From: Kofleriaceae bacterium
GTDB taxonomy: Bacteria; Myxococcota_A; Polyangia; Haliangiales; Haliangiaceae
Length of the DNA: 45,807 bases
Direction: 5' to 3'
NCBI GenBank assembly: GCA_018058095.1
Contig: JAGPCO010000056.1
Location: 1 to 45,807 of the forward strand
Of this stretch, positions 8,629 to 17,468 are shown piece by piece (within the stretch, counting starts at the first letter, position 1; each line of letters begins with the position of its first letter). The notes under the pieces were generated by a model. That model was not told the origin of the DNA, made no database searches, and saw only the letters and a program-made list of their open reading frames with translations. A program made the position numbers and the translations under genes.

Positions 8629-9018
8629 TCAGCCGAGCGTGCGCTCCTCGCGCTCCTGATCTTCCTTGCAGCGGATGCACAGGCTGGTCTCGGGCCGGGC
8701 CTCGAGGCGCTTGCGGCCGATCGGCTCCTCGCACGACTCGCACACCCCGAAGATGCCGTCGTCGATCTTCTTGATGGCGAGGTCGAGCTTGGCGAGCAGG
8801 GATTTCTCCCGCCCGCGCAGGCGGAACTCGAACGACTGGATGTACTCGCTGGCGGCGAGATCCATCTCGTCGGCCAGGTCGTTGGTGTCCAGCGTCATGT
8901 CCTCGCTGAGAGTCTTGCGCGCCCGATCGATGACGGCCCGCCGTTTCTCTTCGAGAAGCTGGCGAAAGACCTTCAGTTCTTTCTTGTTGAGCGGCTTGGC
9001 GGCGGTCTGCGTCGACAC
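8629..9018 (-). CDS. dksA: DksA/TraR-family RNA polymerase-binding protein
   Basis: 129 aa, acting in the cytoplasm as a ppGpp co-regulator of RNA polymerase. An N-terminal coiled coil (about 10-85) carries the tip motif DEMDLA (50-55), matching the DxxDxA signature of true DksA. It is followed by a four-Cys zinc finger, CESC (93-96) and CIRC (114-117). It is slightly shorter than E. coli DksA (151 aa). The GTG start at 9018 is chosen because a purine-rich GAGGGGGG lies just upstream and the family's N-terminus fits. The frame is open to 9195, but that part is unrelated in composition and lies over the promoter. A good sigma70-like promoter lies at 9065-9093. Confidence 0.9.
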   Translation of the reverse strand: MSTQTAAKPLNKKELKVFRQLLEEKRRAVIDRARKTLSEDMTLDTNDLADEMDLAASEYIQSFEFRLRGREKSLLAKLDLAIKKIDDGIFGVCESCEEPIGRKRLEARPETSLCIRCKEDQEREERTLG

Positions 9019-9064
9019 GGATCCCCCCTCTCGCGGTGGACAGGCCGTCCGAAAACGGCGGCGA

Positions 9065-9093
9065 AGGATAGGTCCATGGTCAGGACCTGACAA
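9065..9093 (-). promoter_or_regulatory. Sigma70-like promoter of dksA
   Basis: Minus strand: TTGTCA (9093-9088), 17-bp spacer, TATCCT (9070-9065). It predicts a leader of about 40 nt that contains the GAGGGGGG ribosome binding site. Confidence 0.6.
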
Positions 9094-9129
9094 CCCGAAA
9101 GACCCTCTTCTCTTACATCCCCGGACGCC

Positions 9130-9159
9130 TTGACACGGTGTAGGTCCGCCTCCGAAACT
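9130..9159 (+). promoter_or_regulatory. Promoter of the small RHH gene, likely leaderless
   Basis: A perfect TTGACA (9130-9135), 18-bp spacer and GAAACT (9154-9159), then 9 nt to the ATG at 9169. The -10 is weak (3 of 6). It is divergent from the dksA promoter, with the two -35 boxes about 37 bp apart. Confidence 0.4.
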
Positions 9160-9168
9160 AGGCAGGCA

Positions 9169-9369
9169 ATGGCTGGCTCCGACAAGCGCAAGCAATCTCT
9201 CTATTTTCCCGAGGAAATGCTCAAGGAGATCCAGGACGAGGCGAACCGGCAGGACCGGTCGCTGTCGTGGATCGTCCAGAAGGCGTGGAAGATCGCGCGG
9301 AAGGAGATCATGAAGTATCCGTCCGTGAACGAGTTTCCGGGCGAGGAGGACGAGAAGGAGATCGCCTGA
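9169..9369 (+). CDS. Small ribbon-helix-helix (Arc/MetJ-type) protein
   Basis: 66 aa, charged and cytoplasmic. Residues 8-45 fit a ribbon-helix-helix fold: a short strand 'KQSLYFP', helix 'EEMLKEIQDEANRQD', turn and helix 'SLSWIVQKAWKIARKE'. RHH dimers usually bind operator DNA. Similar stand-alone RHH proteins of 60-70 aa are common in myxobacteria. No toxin partner follows: the next gene, 23 bp downstream, is a hydrolase. The ATG at 9169 is the natural start, although the frame extends 13 codons upstream across the -35 box. Confidence 0.8.
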   Translation: MAGSDKRKQSLYFPEEMLKEIQDEANRQDRSLSWIVQKAWKIARKEIMKYPSVNEFPGEEDEKEIA

Positions 9370-9392
9370 GCGCCCCCTCGGGTGCTCATCGC

Positions 9393-10412
9393 GTGGTCGA
9401 TCACCGGCGACGCTACGCCGTCGCCGCGGTCGACCAGACTCCGCTCTTCTACGAGGTCTGGGCGCCGCTGCGCCCCGACGACCTCTCCTCGGCCGCCAGC
9501 GACGCGGCGACCACCGCGGCCGTCCATGATGCCACCGAGCCGAGCCCGGCGCAGCGCGCCGTGCCCGTCCTGCTGTGCGACGGGATCGGGTGTGATGGCT
9601 ACGTGTGGCGCTACCTGCGGCCCGACCTGACCGACCGCGTCGTCGCCCACGGCCACTACCGGGGCCACGGCCGCAGCCGCGAACCCAGCGACGGTGATCG
9701 CGTCACCATCGCCGATCTGGCCGACGATCAGATCGCCATCCTCGACGACGCCGGGCTGGAGCGCGTGGTCATCATCGGCCACTCGATGGGGGTCCAGGTC
9801 GCGCTCGAGACCATGCGGCGCCACCGCGATCGGGTGGCCGGCCTCGTCCTGGTCTGCGGCGCGCCGTCCCACCCGCTGCGGACCTTCCGTGGCGCCGCCA
9901 CCCTCGAGCAGGTCCTGCCGCGGGTGTCGGCCGTCGTCGACAGCGTCCCGCAGGTGTTCCAGCGCCTGGCGCGACTCGCGCTGCCGACCCGCCTGGCGTA
10001 CGAGGTCGCGTCGTGGCTGGAGATCCAGCGCGACAAGGTCTCGCCGGCGGACTTCATGCCGTACCTGCACGGGATGTCCCGGATCGACCCGCGCCTGTTC
10101 GTGCGGATGCTGGCCGCCGCCGGTCAGCACTCCGCCGACGACTTCCTGGGCGCGGTCGACGTACCCACGCTGGTGTTCGGCGCCACCGAGGACGGCTTCA
10201 CGCCGATGGACCGGTCGCGGCAGATGGCGGCTCACATCCCCGGTGCGGTGCTGGTCGAGGTCGAGCACGGCTCACACACTGCCCCGCTCGAACACCCAGG
10301 GATCTTTCTCCGTAGGATTCGTGAGTTCCTCCACGCTAATTTCGCTGACCAATCGTTAAGCAGTCGCAATTACTCGTCATCGCACGTGGATCCGGCCGAA
10401 CCTGAAGGCTGA
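9393..10412 (+). CDS. Alpha/beta-hydrolase fold protein
   Basis: 339 aa from the GTG at 9393. The nucleophile elbow GHSMG holds Ser131. The acid is Asp267 in 'GATEDGFTP' and the base His295 in 'EHGSHTAP', giving a complete triad. An oxyanion-type segment 'LCDGIGCDGYVWRY' and 'GHYRGHGRS' lie in the N-terminal part, as in haloperoxidase/epoxide-hydrolase-like members. The cap domain (about 155-240) is helical. No signal peptide, so cytoplasmic. It probably shares a transcript with the RHH gene 23 bp upstream and is followed by a terminator 8 bp after the stop. The start is uncertain: the only other in-frame candidates are a CTG at 9366 and codons inside the previous gene. Substrate unknown. Confidence 0.82.
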   Translation: MVDHRRRYAVAAVDQTPLFYEVWAPLRPDDLSSAASDAATTAAVHDATEPSPAQRAVPVLLCDGIGCDGYVWRYLRPDLTDRVVAHGHYRGHGRSREPSDGDRVTIADLADDQIAILDDAGLERVVIIGHSMGVQVALETMRRHRDRVAGLVLVCGAPSHPLRTFRGAATLEQVLPRVSAVVDSVPQVFQRLARLALPTRLAYEVASWLEIQRDKVSPADFMPYLHGMSRIDPRLFVRMLAAAGQHSADDFLGAVDVPTLVFGATEDGFTPMDRSRQMAAHIPGAVLVEVEHGSHTAPLEHPGIFLRRIREFLHANFADQSLSSRNYSSSHVDPAEPEG

Positions 10413-10420
10413 CTCAGATT

Positions 10421-10468
10421 CGGGAGTGATGTGATGCCCGTTTGCAGCAGCAACTCCCGGGTTTTTTT
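10421..10468 (+). terminator. Intrinsic terminator after the hydrolase gene
   Basis: CGGGAGT (10421-10427) pairs with ACTCCCG (10453-10459) across a 25-nt loop and is followed by a run of seven T (10462-10468). It starts 8 bp after the hydrolase stop. T-runs like this are rare in this window. Confidence 0.6.
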
Positions 10469-10498
10469 GTGGTTTCGAAACGAATTTGCTCGCTTTCA

Positions 10499-10510
10499 AA
10501 AACCGGTTTT
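10499..10510. promoter_or_regulatory. 12-bp perfect palindrome, possible operator
   Basis: AAAACCGGTTTT lies in the AT-rich spacer between the terminator and the next gene, 79 bp before that gene's start. It could be a binding site for a dimeric regulator; nothing else supports this. Confidence 0.3.
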
Positions 10511-10589
10511 GGCAAGGTCCGGCTCCCGATGCGGTAGGCCTTTCAAGGGGTTTGGCCGCACTCGAGCGAGCCGGGAGAAGAAAGAGCCA

Positions 10590-11003
10590 ATGGAAACGGA
10601 CAAGCCAATGACACGTCCTATCTTGCGCCGCCTTGAGGACGACAATGACGGCCTCGTCGCCCTGCCGCCCATCCCCCTGGTGCGTCAGCGCCTGCGGACG
10701 ACGGTCAAGGATTTCGCGACCTCGCAGCCCGGCCGCCGGGCTGCCGCCCTGGCCGCGGTGTGGATCGCCGCCACCGGCTGTGAGGCCGACCTCAACCACT
10801 ACGACCCCGAGGAGGCGCTCCGGACCTACCGCCTCATCGAGTCGGAGCTGCGCGCCGAGCTGCGCATCAGCCTGGGTCGGGCCATCACCAATGAGCCCCA
10901 CGCGCCCACCCGCAACACGATGATCCAGATGCTCGAGCACCTCGAGGAGCTCGAGGCCGCCGCCGTGGCGCCGCGCCCGGCGCGCCGCCGCCGCCGCCGC
11001 TGA
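10590..11003 (+). CDS. Hypothetical protein, 137 aa
   Basis: The start at 10590 is supported by a purine-rich GGAGAAGAAAGAG just upstream. The protein is mostly helical and charged, with no signal peptide. A segment 'LNHYDPEEALRTYRLIESELRAELRISLGRAI' followed by 'MIQMLEHLEELEA' looks like packed amphipathic helices, and the tail is Arg-rich (final RRRRRR). I do not recognise the family. A weakly hydrophobic stretch, 'AAALAAVWIAATGC' (about 52-65), precedes the helices but is preceded by 50 residues of polar sequence, so it is not a typical lipoprotein signal. A basic tail could bind nucleic acid or membrane. A hairpin follows 52 bp downstream. Confidence 0.65.
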   Translation: METDKPMTRPILRRLEDDNDGLVALPPIPLVRQRLRTTVKDFATSQPGRRAAALAAVWIAATGCEADLNHYDPEEALRTYRLIESELRAELRISLGRAITNEPHAPTRNTMIQMLEHLEELEAAAVAPRPARRRRRR

Positions 11004-11054
11004 GGCAGCGCCGGGCCACCGGCCCGGATCCACAAAAACCGACGTAGCAGCGCG

Positions 11055-11078
11055 AACGCCCACCGGACGGTGGGCGTT
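11055..11078 (+). terminator. Strong hairpin, probable terminator
   Basis: AACGCCCACC (11055-11064), loop GGAC, GGTGGGCGTT (11069-11078): a perfect 10-bp stem with a tetraloop, 52 bp after the preceding stop. The T-tract is weak (TTGGTGCTTT). It could act in both directions, between this gene and nrdJ on the other strand. The remaining 11079-11259 shows only short GC palindromes. Confidence 0.5.
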
Positions 11079-11259
11079 GGTGCTTTCGGACGTGGTGGCC
11101 GAGCGCCGGCCAAGGCGGAGTGGCAAGTGACTGGAATCACTGGCGCCCCCTGCTGGCGCCGTCCTTGCTGAGACCCGGGGCATGGCCCCGATCTCGTCCT
11201 CTATCCACGACGCCCGCCCCGCCCCGCCCGCCCCCGCTGGGTGGCAGGCGGCCGCCTGG

Positions 11260-13083
11260 TCACAACGCGCAGCTCGAGAACCCACAGCGCGCGCACAGCC
11301 GGCAGCGGGTCCCACGCAGCGGGCCGCCGCAGTCCGGGCAGGTGTCCTGCTCGGCCTCCTGGTCCTGCTCGTGGTGCCCGGCGGTCAGCACCTGGCCGGC
11401 GCGGGACCCATCCCGGTACACCGTGATCCCCTTGCATCCCAGGTCGTAGGCGAGCTGGTACGCGGCGCCGACCTCGTCCGGGCTGGCCTCGGCCGGCAGG
11501 TTGATCGTCTTCGAGACCGCGGCGTGGGAGCCGCGCTGGAAGGCGGCCTGGGTCCGCACGTGCCAGGGCACGGCGATCTCGTGGGCGGTCGGGAAGCGGC
11601 GGGCCAGCGCGGCCGGAACACCGAGGGCCGGGTCGAGGCCGCGCAGGTGCCCGGTCCGCTCGACCGCCGCGACCATGGCCGGGGTGAAGGCGGCGGCCTC
11701 CAGCGCCAGCTCGCGCAGGCGCGGGTGGAGCTCACGCAGCACGGCACCGTCGAGGACGTGGCGGTCGTAGGCCAGCGCGAACAGCGGTTCGATGCCGCTC
11801 GAGCAGCCGGCGATGATGCTGATCGTGCCGGTCGGGGCGATGGTGGTGGTGGTGGCGTTGCGCATGCGGATCCCGGCCCGGGCCCAGGTCGACCCTGGCC
11901 AGGCCGGGAACACCCCGCGCTCCGCGGCCAGCTGGCTCGACGCCGCCACGCTCTCCCGCTCGATCAGGGTCGCGACCTCCTCGGCCAGGATCAGGGCCGG
12001 CTCGCTGTCGTACGGCAGGTCGAGGTCGACCAGCAGGTCGGCCCAGCCCATCACACCCAGGCCGATCTTGCGGGTGGCCAGGGTCGCGCGCGCGATCTGC
12101 TCGAGCGGGTAGCTGTTGGCGTCGAGCACGTCGTCGAGGAACCGGACGGCGTCGTGGACGGCCTCGGCCAGGGCGGCCCGGTCGAGGGTGCCGGCGCGCA
12201 CGAACCGGCTCAGCACCAGGCTGCCGAGGGTGCACGACTCGAACGGCAGCAGCGGCTGCTCTCCGCACGGGTTGGTCGCCTCGATGCCCCCGAGGTCCGG
12301 CGTGGGCTGGGCGGCGTTGATGCGATCCAGGAAGACCACGCCCGGGTCGCCGACCGCCCACGCCGTGCGCACCATCGCGTCCCACACCACCCGGGCCCGC
12401 AGCGTGCGGGTCACGGCGCCATCACGCGGGTTGACCAGCGGGTAACTGGCGTCGGCGGCGAGGGCGGTCATGAAGGCGTCGGTCACGCCGACCGAGAGGT
12501 TGAAGTTGCGCATGCGCTCGGCTCCGAGCTTGAGCGCGACGAACTCGAGGATGTCGGGGTGATCGACCCGGAGCACGCCCATGTTGGCGCCGCGCCGGGT
12601 GCCGCCCTGGCGGATGGCCTCGGTGGCGGCGTCGAACACCTGCATCAGCGCGACCGGACCCGCGGCGACGCCGCCGGTGGACGCGACCCGATCGCCAGCC
12701 GGGCGCAGGCGCGAAAAGGAGAAGCCGGTGCCGCCGCCGGTCTTCTGGATCCGCGCGGCCCAACCGACGGCGGCGAACACCTCGTCGAGATGATCAGCCA
12801 CCGGCACGACGAAACAGGCGGCCAGCTGCCCGAGCGGGCGGCCGGCGTTCATCAACGTCGGCGAGTTGGGCAGGAACTCCAGGTCGGACATCCGCTGCGT
12901 GAACCGGTCGGTCCAGCGCGTGACCTCGGCCGGCCCGGCGCCGTGGCGCGCCTCGCTGGCGGCGACCGCGTGCGCGACCCGCGCGAACAGCTGGGCCGGC
13001 GTCTCCTGCCCGCCGCCCTCGAGCGGCGCCAGGTAGCGGCGGCGCAGCACGGTCAGCGCGTTGTCGCCGAGCGCCCGGGCCAC
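11260..13083 (-). CDS. nrdJ: Adenosylcobalamin-dependent (class II) ribonucleotide reductase
   Basis: 607 aa; reduces ribonucleotides to deoxyribonucleotides using coenzyme B12 and works with or without oxygen. Key sites: 'FLPNSPTLMNAG' (70-81), Cys90, 'QKTGGGTGFSFSRLRP', the active-site 'NPCGEQ' (Asn271, Cys273, Glu275), Cys284 as disulfide partner of Cys90, and 'APTGTISIIAGCSSGIEP'. The C-terminus carries a four-plus Cys motif (CPDC ... CRLC/CARC, about 581-600), probably zinc-binding and involved in re-reduction. There is no N-terminal ATP-cone; the chain begins directly with 'DNALTVLRRRYL', so allosteric activity control may be absent. The GTG start at 13083 is preceded by a -35/-10 pair at 6 nt and no ribosome binding site. 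Confidence 0.95.
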   Translation of the reverse strand: MARALGDNALTVLRRRYLAPLEGGGQETPAQLFARVAHAVAASEARHGAGPAEVTRWTDRFTQRMSDLEFLPNSPTLMNAGRPLGQLAACFVVPVADHLDEVFAAVGWAARIQKTGGGTGFSFSRLRPAGDRVASTGGVAAGPVALMQVFDAATEAIRQGGTRRGANMGVLRVDHPDILEFVALKLGAERMRNFNLSVGVTDAFMTALAADASYPLVNPRDGAVTRTLRARVVWDAMVRTAWAVGDPGVVFLDRINAAQPTPDLGGIEATNPCGEQPLLPFESCTLGSLVLSRFVRAGTLDRAALAEAVHDAVRFLDDVLDANSYPLEQIARATLATRKIGLGVMGWADLLVDLDLPYDSEPALILAEEVATLIERESVAASSQLAAERGVFPAWPGSTWARAGIRMRNATTTTIAPTGTISIIAGCSSGIEPLFALAYDRHVLDGAVLRELHPRLRELALEAAAFTPAMVAAVERTGHLRGLDPALGVPAALARRFPTAHEIAVPWHVRTQAAFQRGSHAAVSKTINLPAEASPDEVGAAYQLAYDLGCKGITVYRDGSRAGQVLTAGHHEQDQEAEQDTCPDCGGPLRGTRCRLCARCGFSSCAL

Positions 13084-13089
13084 CCGGTG

Positions 13090-13118
13090 ACGCTACGCGG
13101 GCCGGCCCAGGTACGCAA
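13090..13118 (-). promoter_or_regulatory. Promoter of nrdJ, likely leaderless
   Basis: Minus strand: TTGCGT (13118-13113), 17 bp, TAGCGT (13095-13090), then 6 nt to the GTG at 13083. I see no cobalamin riboswitch in the short upstream region. Confidence 0.5.
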
Positions 13119-13226
13119 GCAAGCCCGCCGGGGCCGCTGGCTGCCGGTCGTCGCCGTGCTGATGCGGCAGCAGTTCGCGCCGGCCCGGCAGTGGCAGGCC
13201 TGGATGACCCTCACCTGGAGATGACC

Positions 13227-13823
<597 letters not shown>

Positions 13824-13833
13824 CGGATCGGGC

Positions 13834-13875
13834 GCGGGCGGCCGCGGCCCCGGTGCGGGCGGCCGCGGCCCCGGC
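13834..13875. repeat. Two tandem copies of a 21-bp GC-rich unit
   Basis: Copies at 13834-13854 and 13855-13875 differ only at the last base (T or C). Each holds the palindrome GGCCGCGGCC. They lie directly upstream of the PilZ gene's -35 box and could be a regulator site or a replication slip. Confidence 0.85.
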
Positions 13876-13882
13876 GCAAAAC

Positions 13883-13911
13883 TTGCCTGGCCGGGGCGGC
13901 CCGGCCACAGT
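13883..13911 (+). promoter_or_regulatory. Promoter of the PilZ gene, likely leaderless
   Basis: TTGCCT (13883-13888), 17 bp, CACAGT (13906-13911), then 6 nt to the ATG at 13918. There is no ribosome binding site between them. Confidence 0.45.
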
Positions 13912-13917
13912 GGATCC

Positions 13918-14319
13918 ATGTCGGCCGTCGACCGCGAGTATCCCCGCTATGCCCACGAAGCGGAGGTACGGGCCCGCCTCGGCGGCCGGGAGCTGGTCGG
14001 ACGCACGTCCAACCTCTCGCGCGGCGGCCTGTGCGCGTCGCTGTCCGGAGAGCTGCCGGCGCGGGCCACCATCGAGGTCGAGGTCGCCCTGGTGTTCGAA
14101 GCCGGCGGCACGTCGGAGGCGCTCAGCCTGCCGGCGCGGGTGGTGTGGTGCACTCACGTCGATGAGGGGTTCCAGGTCGGGGTGGCGTTCCTTCCGCTCG
14201 ACGCCGAGCAGGCCCAGTACCTCGAGATGTTCCTGCGGATGCTCGACGACGAACCGGCGACCAGCAAGGGCCCTGGCAAGGCCGGGCCGCGGGTCATCGA
14301 CGATCTGTTCCGGGGCTGA
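13918..14319 (+). CDS. PilZ-domain cyclic di-GMP receptor
   Basis: 133 aa stand-alone PilZ domain. Both ligand motifs are present: RxxxR as R6-EYP-R10, and (D/N)xSxxG as N32-L-S34-R-G-G37. The beta-barrel segment 'LPARVVWCTHVDEGFQVGVAFLPL' (about 75-100) is typical of the fold. It would bind cyclic di-GMP in the cytoplasm and act through a partner, since no output domain is fused. A GGDEF protein lies 3.5 kb downstream in the window, but no operon connects them. Single-domain PilZ proteins of this size are numerous in myxobacteria, often linked to motility or exopolysaccharide. Confidence 0.9.
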   Translation: MSAVDREYPRYAHEAEVRARLGGRELVGRTSNLSRGGLCASLSGELPARATIEVEVALVFEAGGTSEALSLPARVVWCTHVDEGFQVGVAFLPLDAEQAQYLEMFLRMLDDEPATSKGPGKAGPRVIDDLFRG

Positions 14320-14491
14320 GCGGCCGGCGCGACCACGCCCCGGCCCACCGGCCGCGCTGCGTAACCAGCTTCGCAGGGACCGGGAACTTTCGCAGCGGCG
14401 AGCCCGATCGGGCGCTGGTGGGGCCTCGTAACTGGCTTGAATCAGGCGAGGCCCAGCTGGCACGCGTCATGCTCCTCTGCAGCCCGGCCCC

Positions 14492-14689
14492 ATGACCGAC
14501 CAAGAATCCAAGTCCCGCGCCGTCCGCATCCTTGCCCGCTCCATCTACAAGGACCTGCAGGGCCAGGGCTTCGATGAGAAGCAGATCGTCGCCCTCGCGA
14601 CCGAGCTCATCTCGGAGGTCACCAAGAGCATGACCAGCCGAGAGCCCCGCCGCACCGACGACGTGGCGATCGCGGCTGCCGCTCGCTGA
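14492..14689 (+). CDS. Small hypothetical protein, 65 aa
   Basis: Begins MTDQESKSRAVRILARSIYK. Mostly helical and charged, with 'RAVRILARSIYKDLQGQGFDEKQIVALATELISEVTKSM' forming two likely helices. It has no signal, Cys or known motif. Upstream there is no clear ribosome binding site, so the start rests on the ATG and coding pattern. The amino-acid usage is balanced, unlike the Arg/Ala/Pro-rich shadow frames, which supports a real gene. Confidence 0.6.
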   Translation: MTDQESKSRAVRILARSIYKDLQGQGFDEKQIVALATELISEVTKSMTSREPRRTDDVAIAAAAR

Positions 14690-14763
14690 GCAGGCCGGCC
14701 TCGCCCCGCCCCTCGCGGCCAGCAGCGCTCCCCGCTGCGCCGCCCCGGCCGCCGCGCCTGACC

Positions 14764-14797
14764 AGGCGCATCGCCAGCCCAGGCGCATCGCCAGCCC
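14764..14797. repeat. 17-bp unit repeated twice in tandem
   Basis: AGGCGCATCGCCAGCCC at 14764-14780 and 14781-14797, perfect. It lies in non-coding sequence upstream of gapA. Confidence 0.9.
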
Positions 14798-14808
14798 AGG
14801 CGCCCCGG

Positions 14809-14846
14809 CGCCCGACCGCAGCCCCCGCGCCCGACCGCAGCCCCCG
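14809..14846. repeat. 19-bp unit repeated twice in tandem
   Basis: A GCGCCCGACCGCAGCCCC-type unit recurs with a 19-bp period, beginning about 14809 and 14828. It immediately follows the 17-bp pair. Confidence 0.75.
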
Positions 14847-15047
14847 CGCCCGCCCAGGCGCCCACCGCACCTGCGGTGCCGATCGCCGCGCCCGTCGTGC
14901 CCGCCGCGCGACTCACCACGCGCCGCGCCGCTGGTGCAGTCGCGCCGGATCGGCCTGCTCGCACGTGGGCCGGTTCGCGCCCTGGGCCGCTCGCATCGCG
15001 CGCGAGGGCGGGCTACGGTGCGCGCACCTCACGCAAAGGAACGTCTC

Positions 15048-17274
<2,227 letters not shown>

Positions 17275-17278
<4 letters not shown>

Positions 17279-17391
17279 CCGGCGGCTGAAAACCCGTGCT
17301 GGCGGCTCCTGACGACGGGACGGGCTCCGTGTTTTCAGCAGGCTGCGCGATCGAGAATGACTAGCAGGCTGCTTCTTCAGCAGCCTGCTAG
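17275..17391 (+). mobile_element. MITE-like dual-hairpin element, copy A
   Basis: 117 bp, CTAG at both ends. The left end is degenerate (CTAGCCGGCGGCTGAA); the right end is CTAGCAGGCTGCT / AGCAGCCTGCTAG, a perfect 13-bp stem with a 5-nt loop starting at 17361. An inner stem GCTGAAAA / TTTTCAGC encloses a GC-rich core. It has the same orientation as copy D. The pgk stop codon TAG is inside its left CTAG. It has no coding capacity. Confidence 0.85.
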
Positions 17392-17468
17392 TGGTCGACC
17401 AGCCGTCCCGGATATTGCGCCCCGGTCCGGCCCCGGGTCGCCGGCCGCGGGGATATCATCGTCGCCTC

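Larger units (their letters stand above)
14690..15047. other. 358-bp non-coding spacer with short tandem repeats
   Basis: No credible gene. It holds two short tandem duplications (listed separately) and, just before gapA, a possible -10 box TACGGT (15014-15019) without a clear -35. The start of gapA is set by AAAGGA at 15035-15040. Confidence 0.6.

Noticed and set aside
10013-10315. Extra small frame inside the hydrolase gene
   Set aside because: Arg/Gly/Ala-rich shadow inside a gene with a clear catalytic triad.
17391-17468. Upstream GTG start for the GGDEF/kinase gene
   Set aside because: The GTG begins on the last base of the repeat element and adds an Arg/Pro-rich stretch; the GTG at 17469 follows a TATCAT box.
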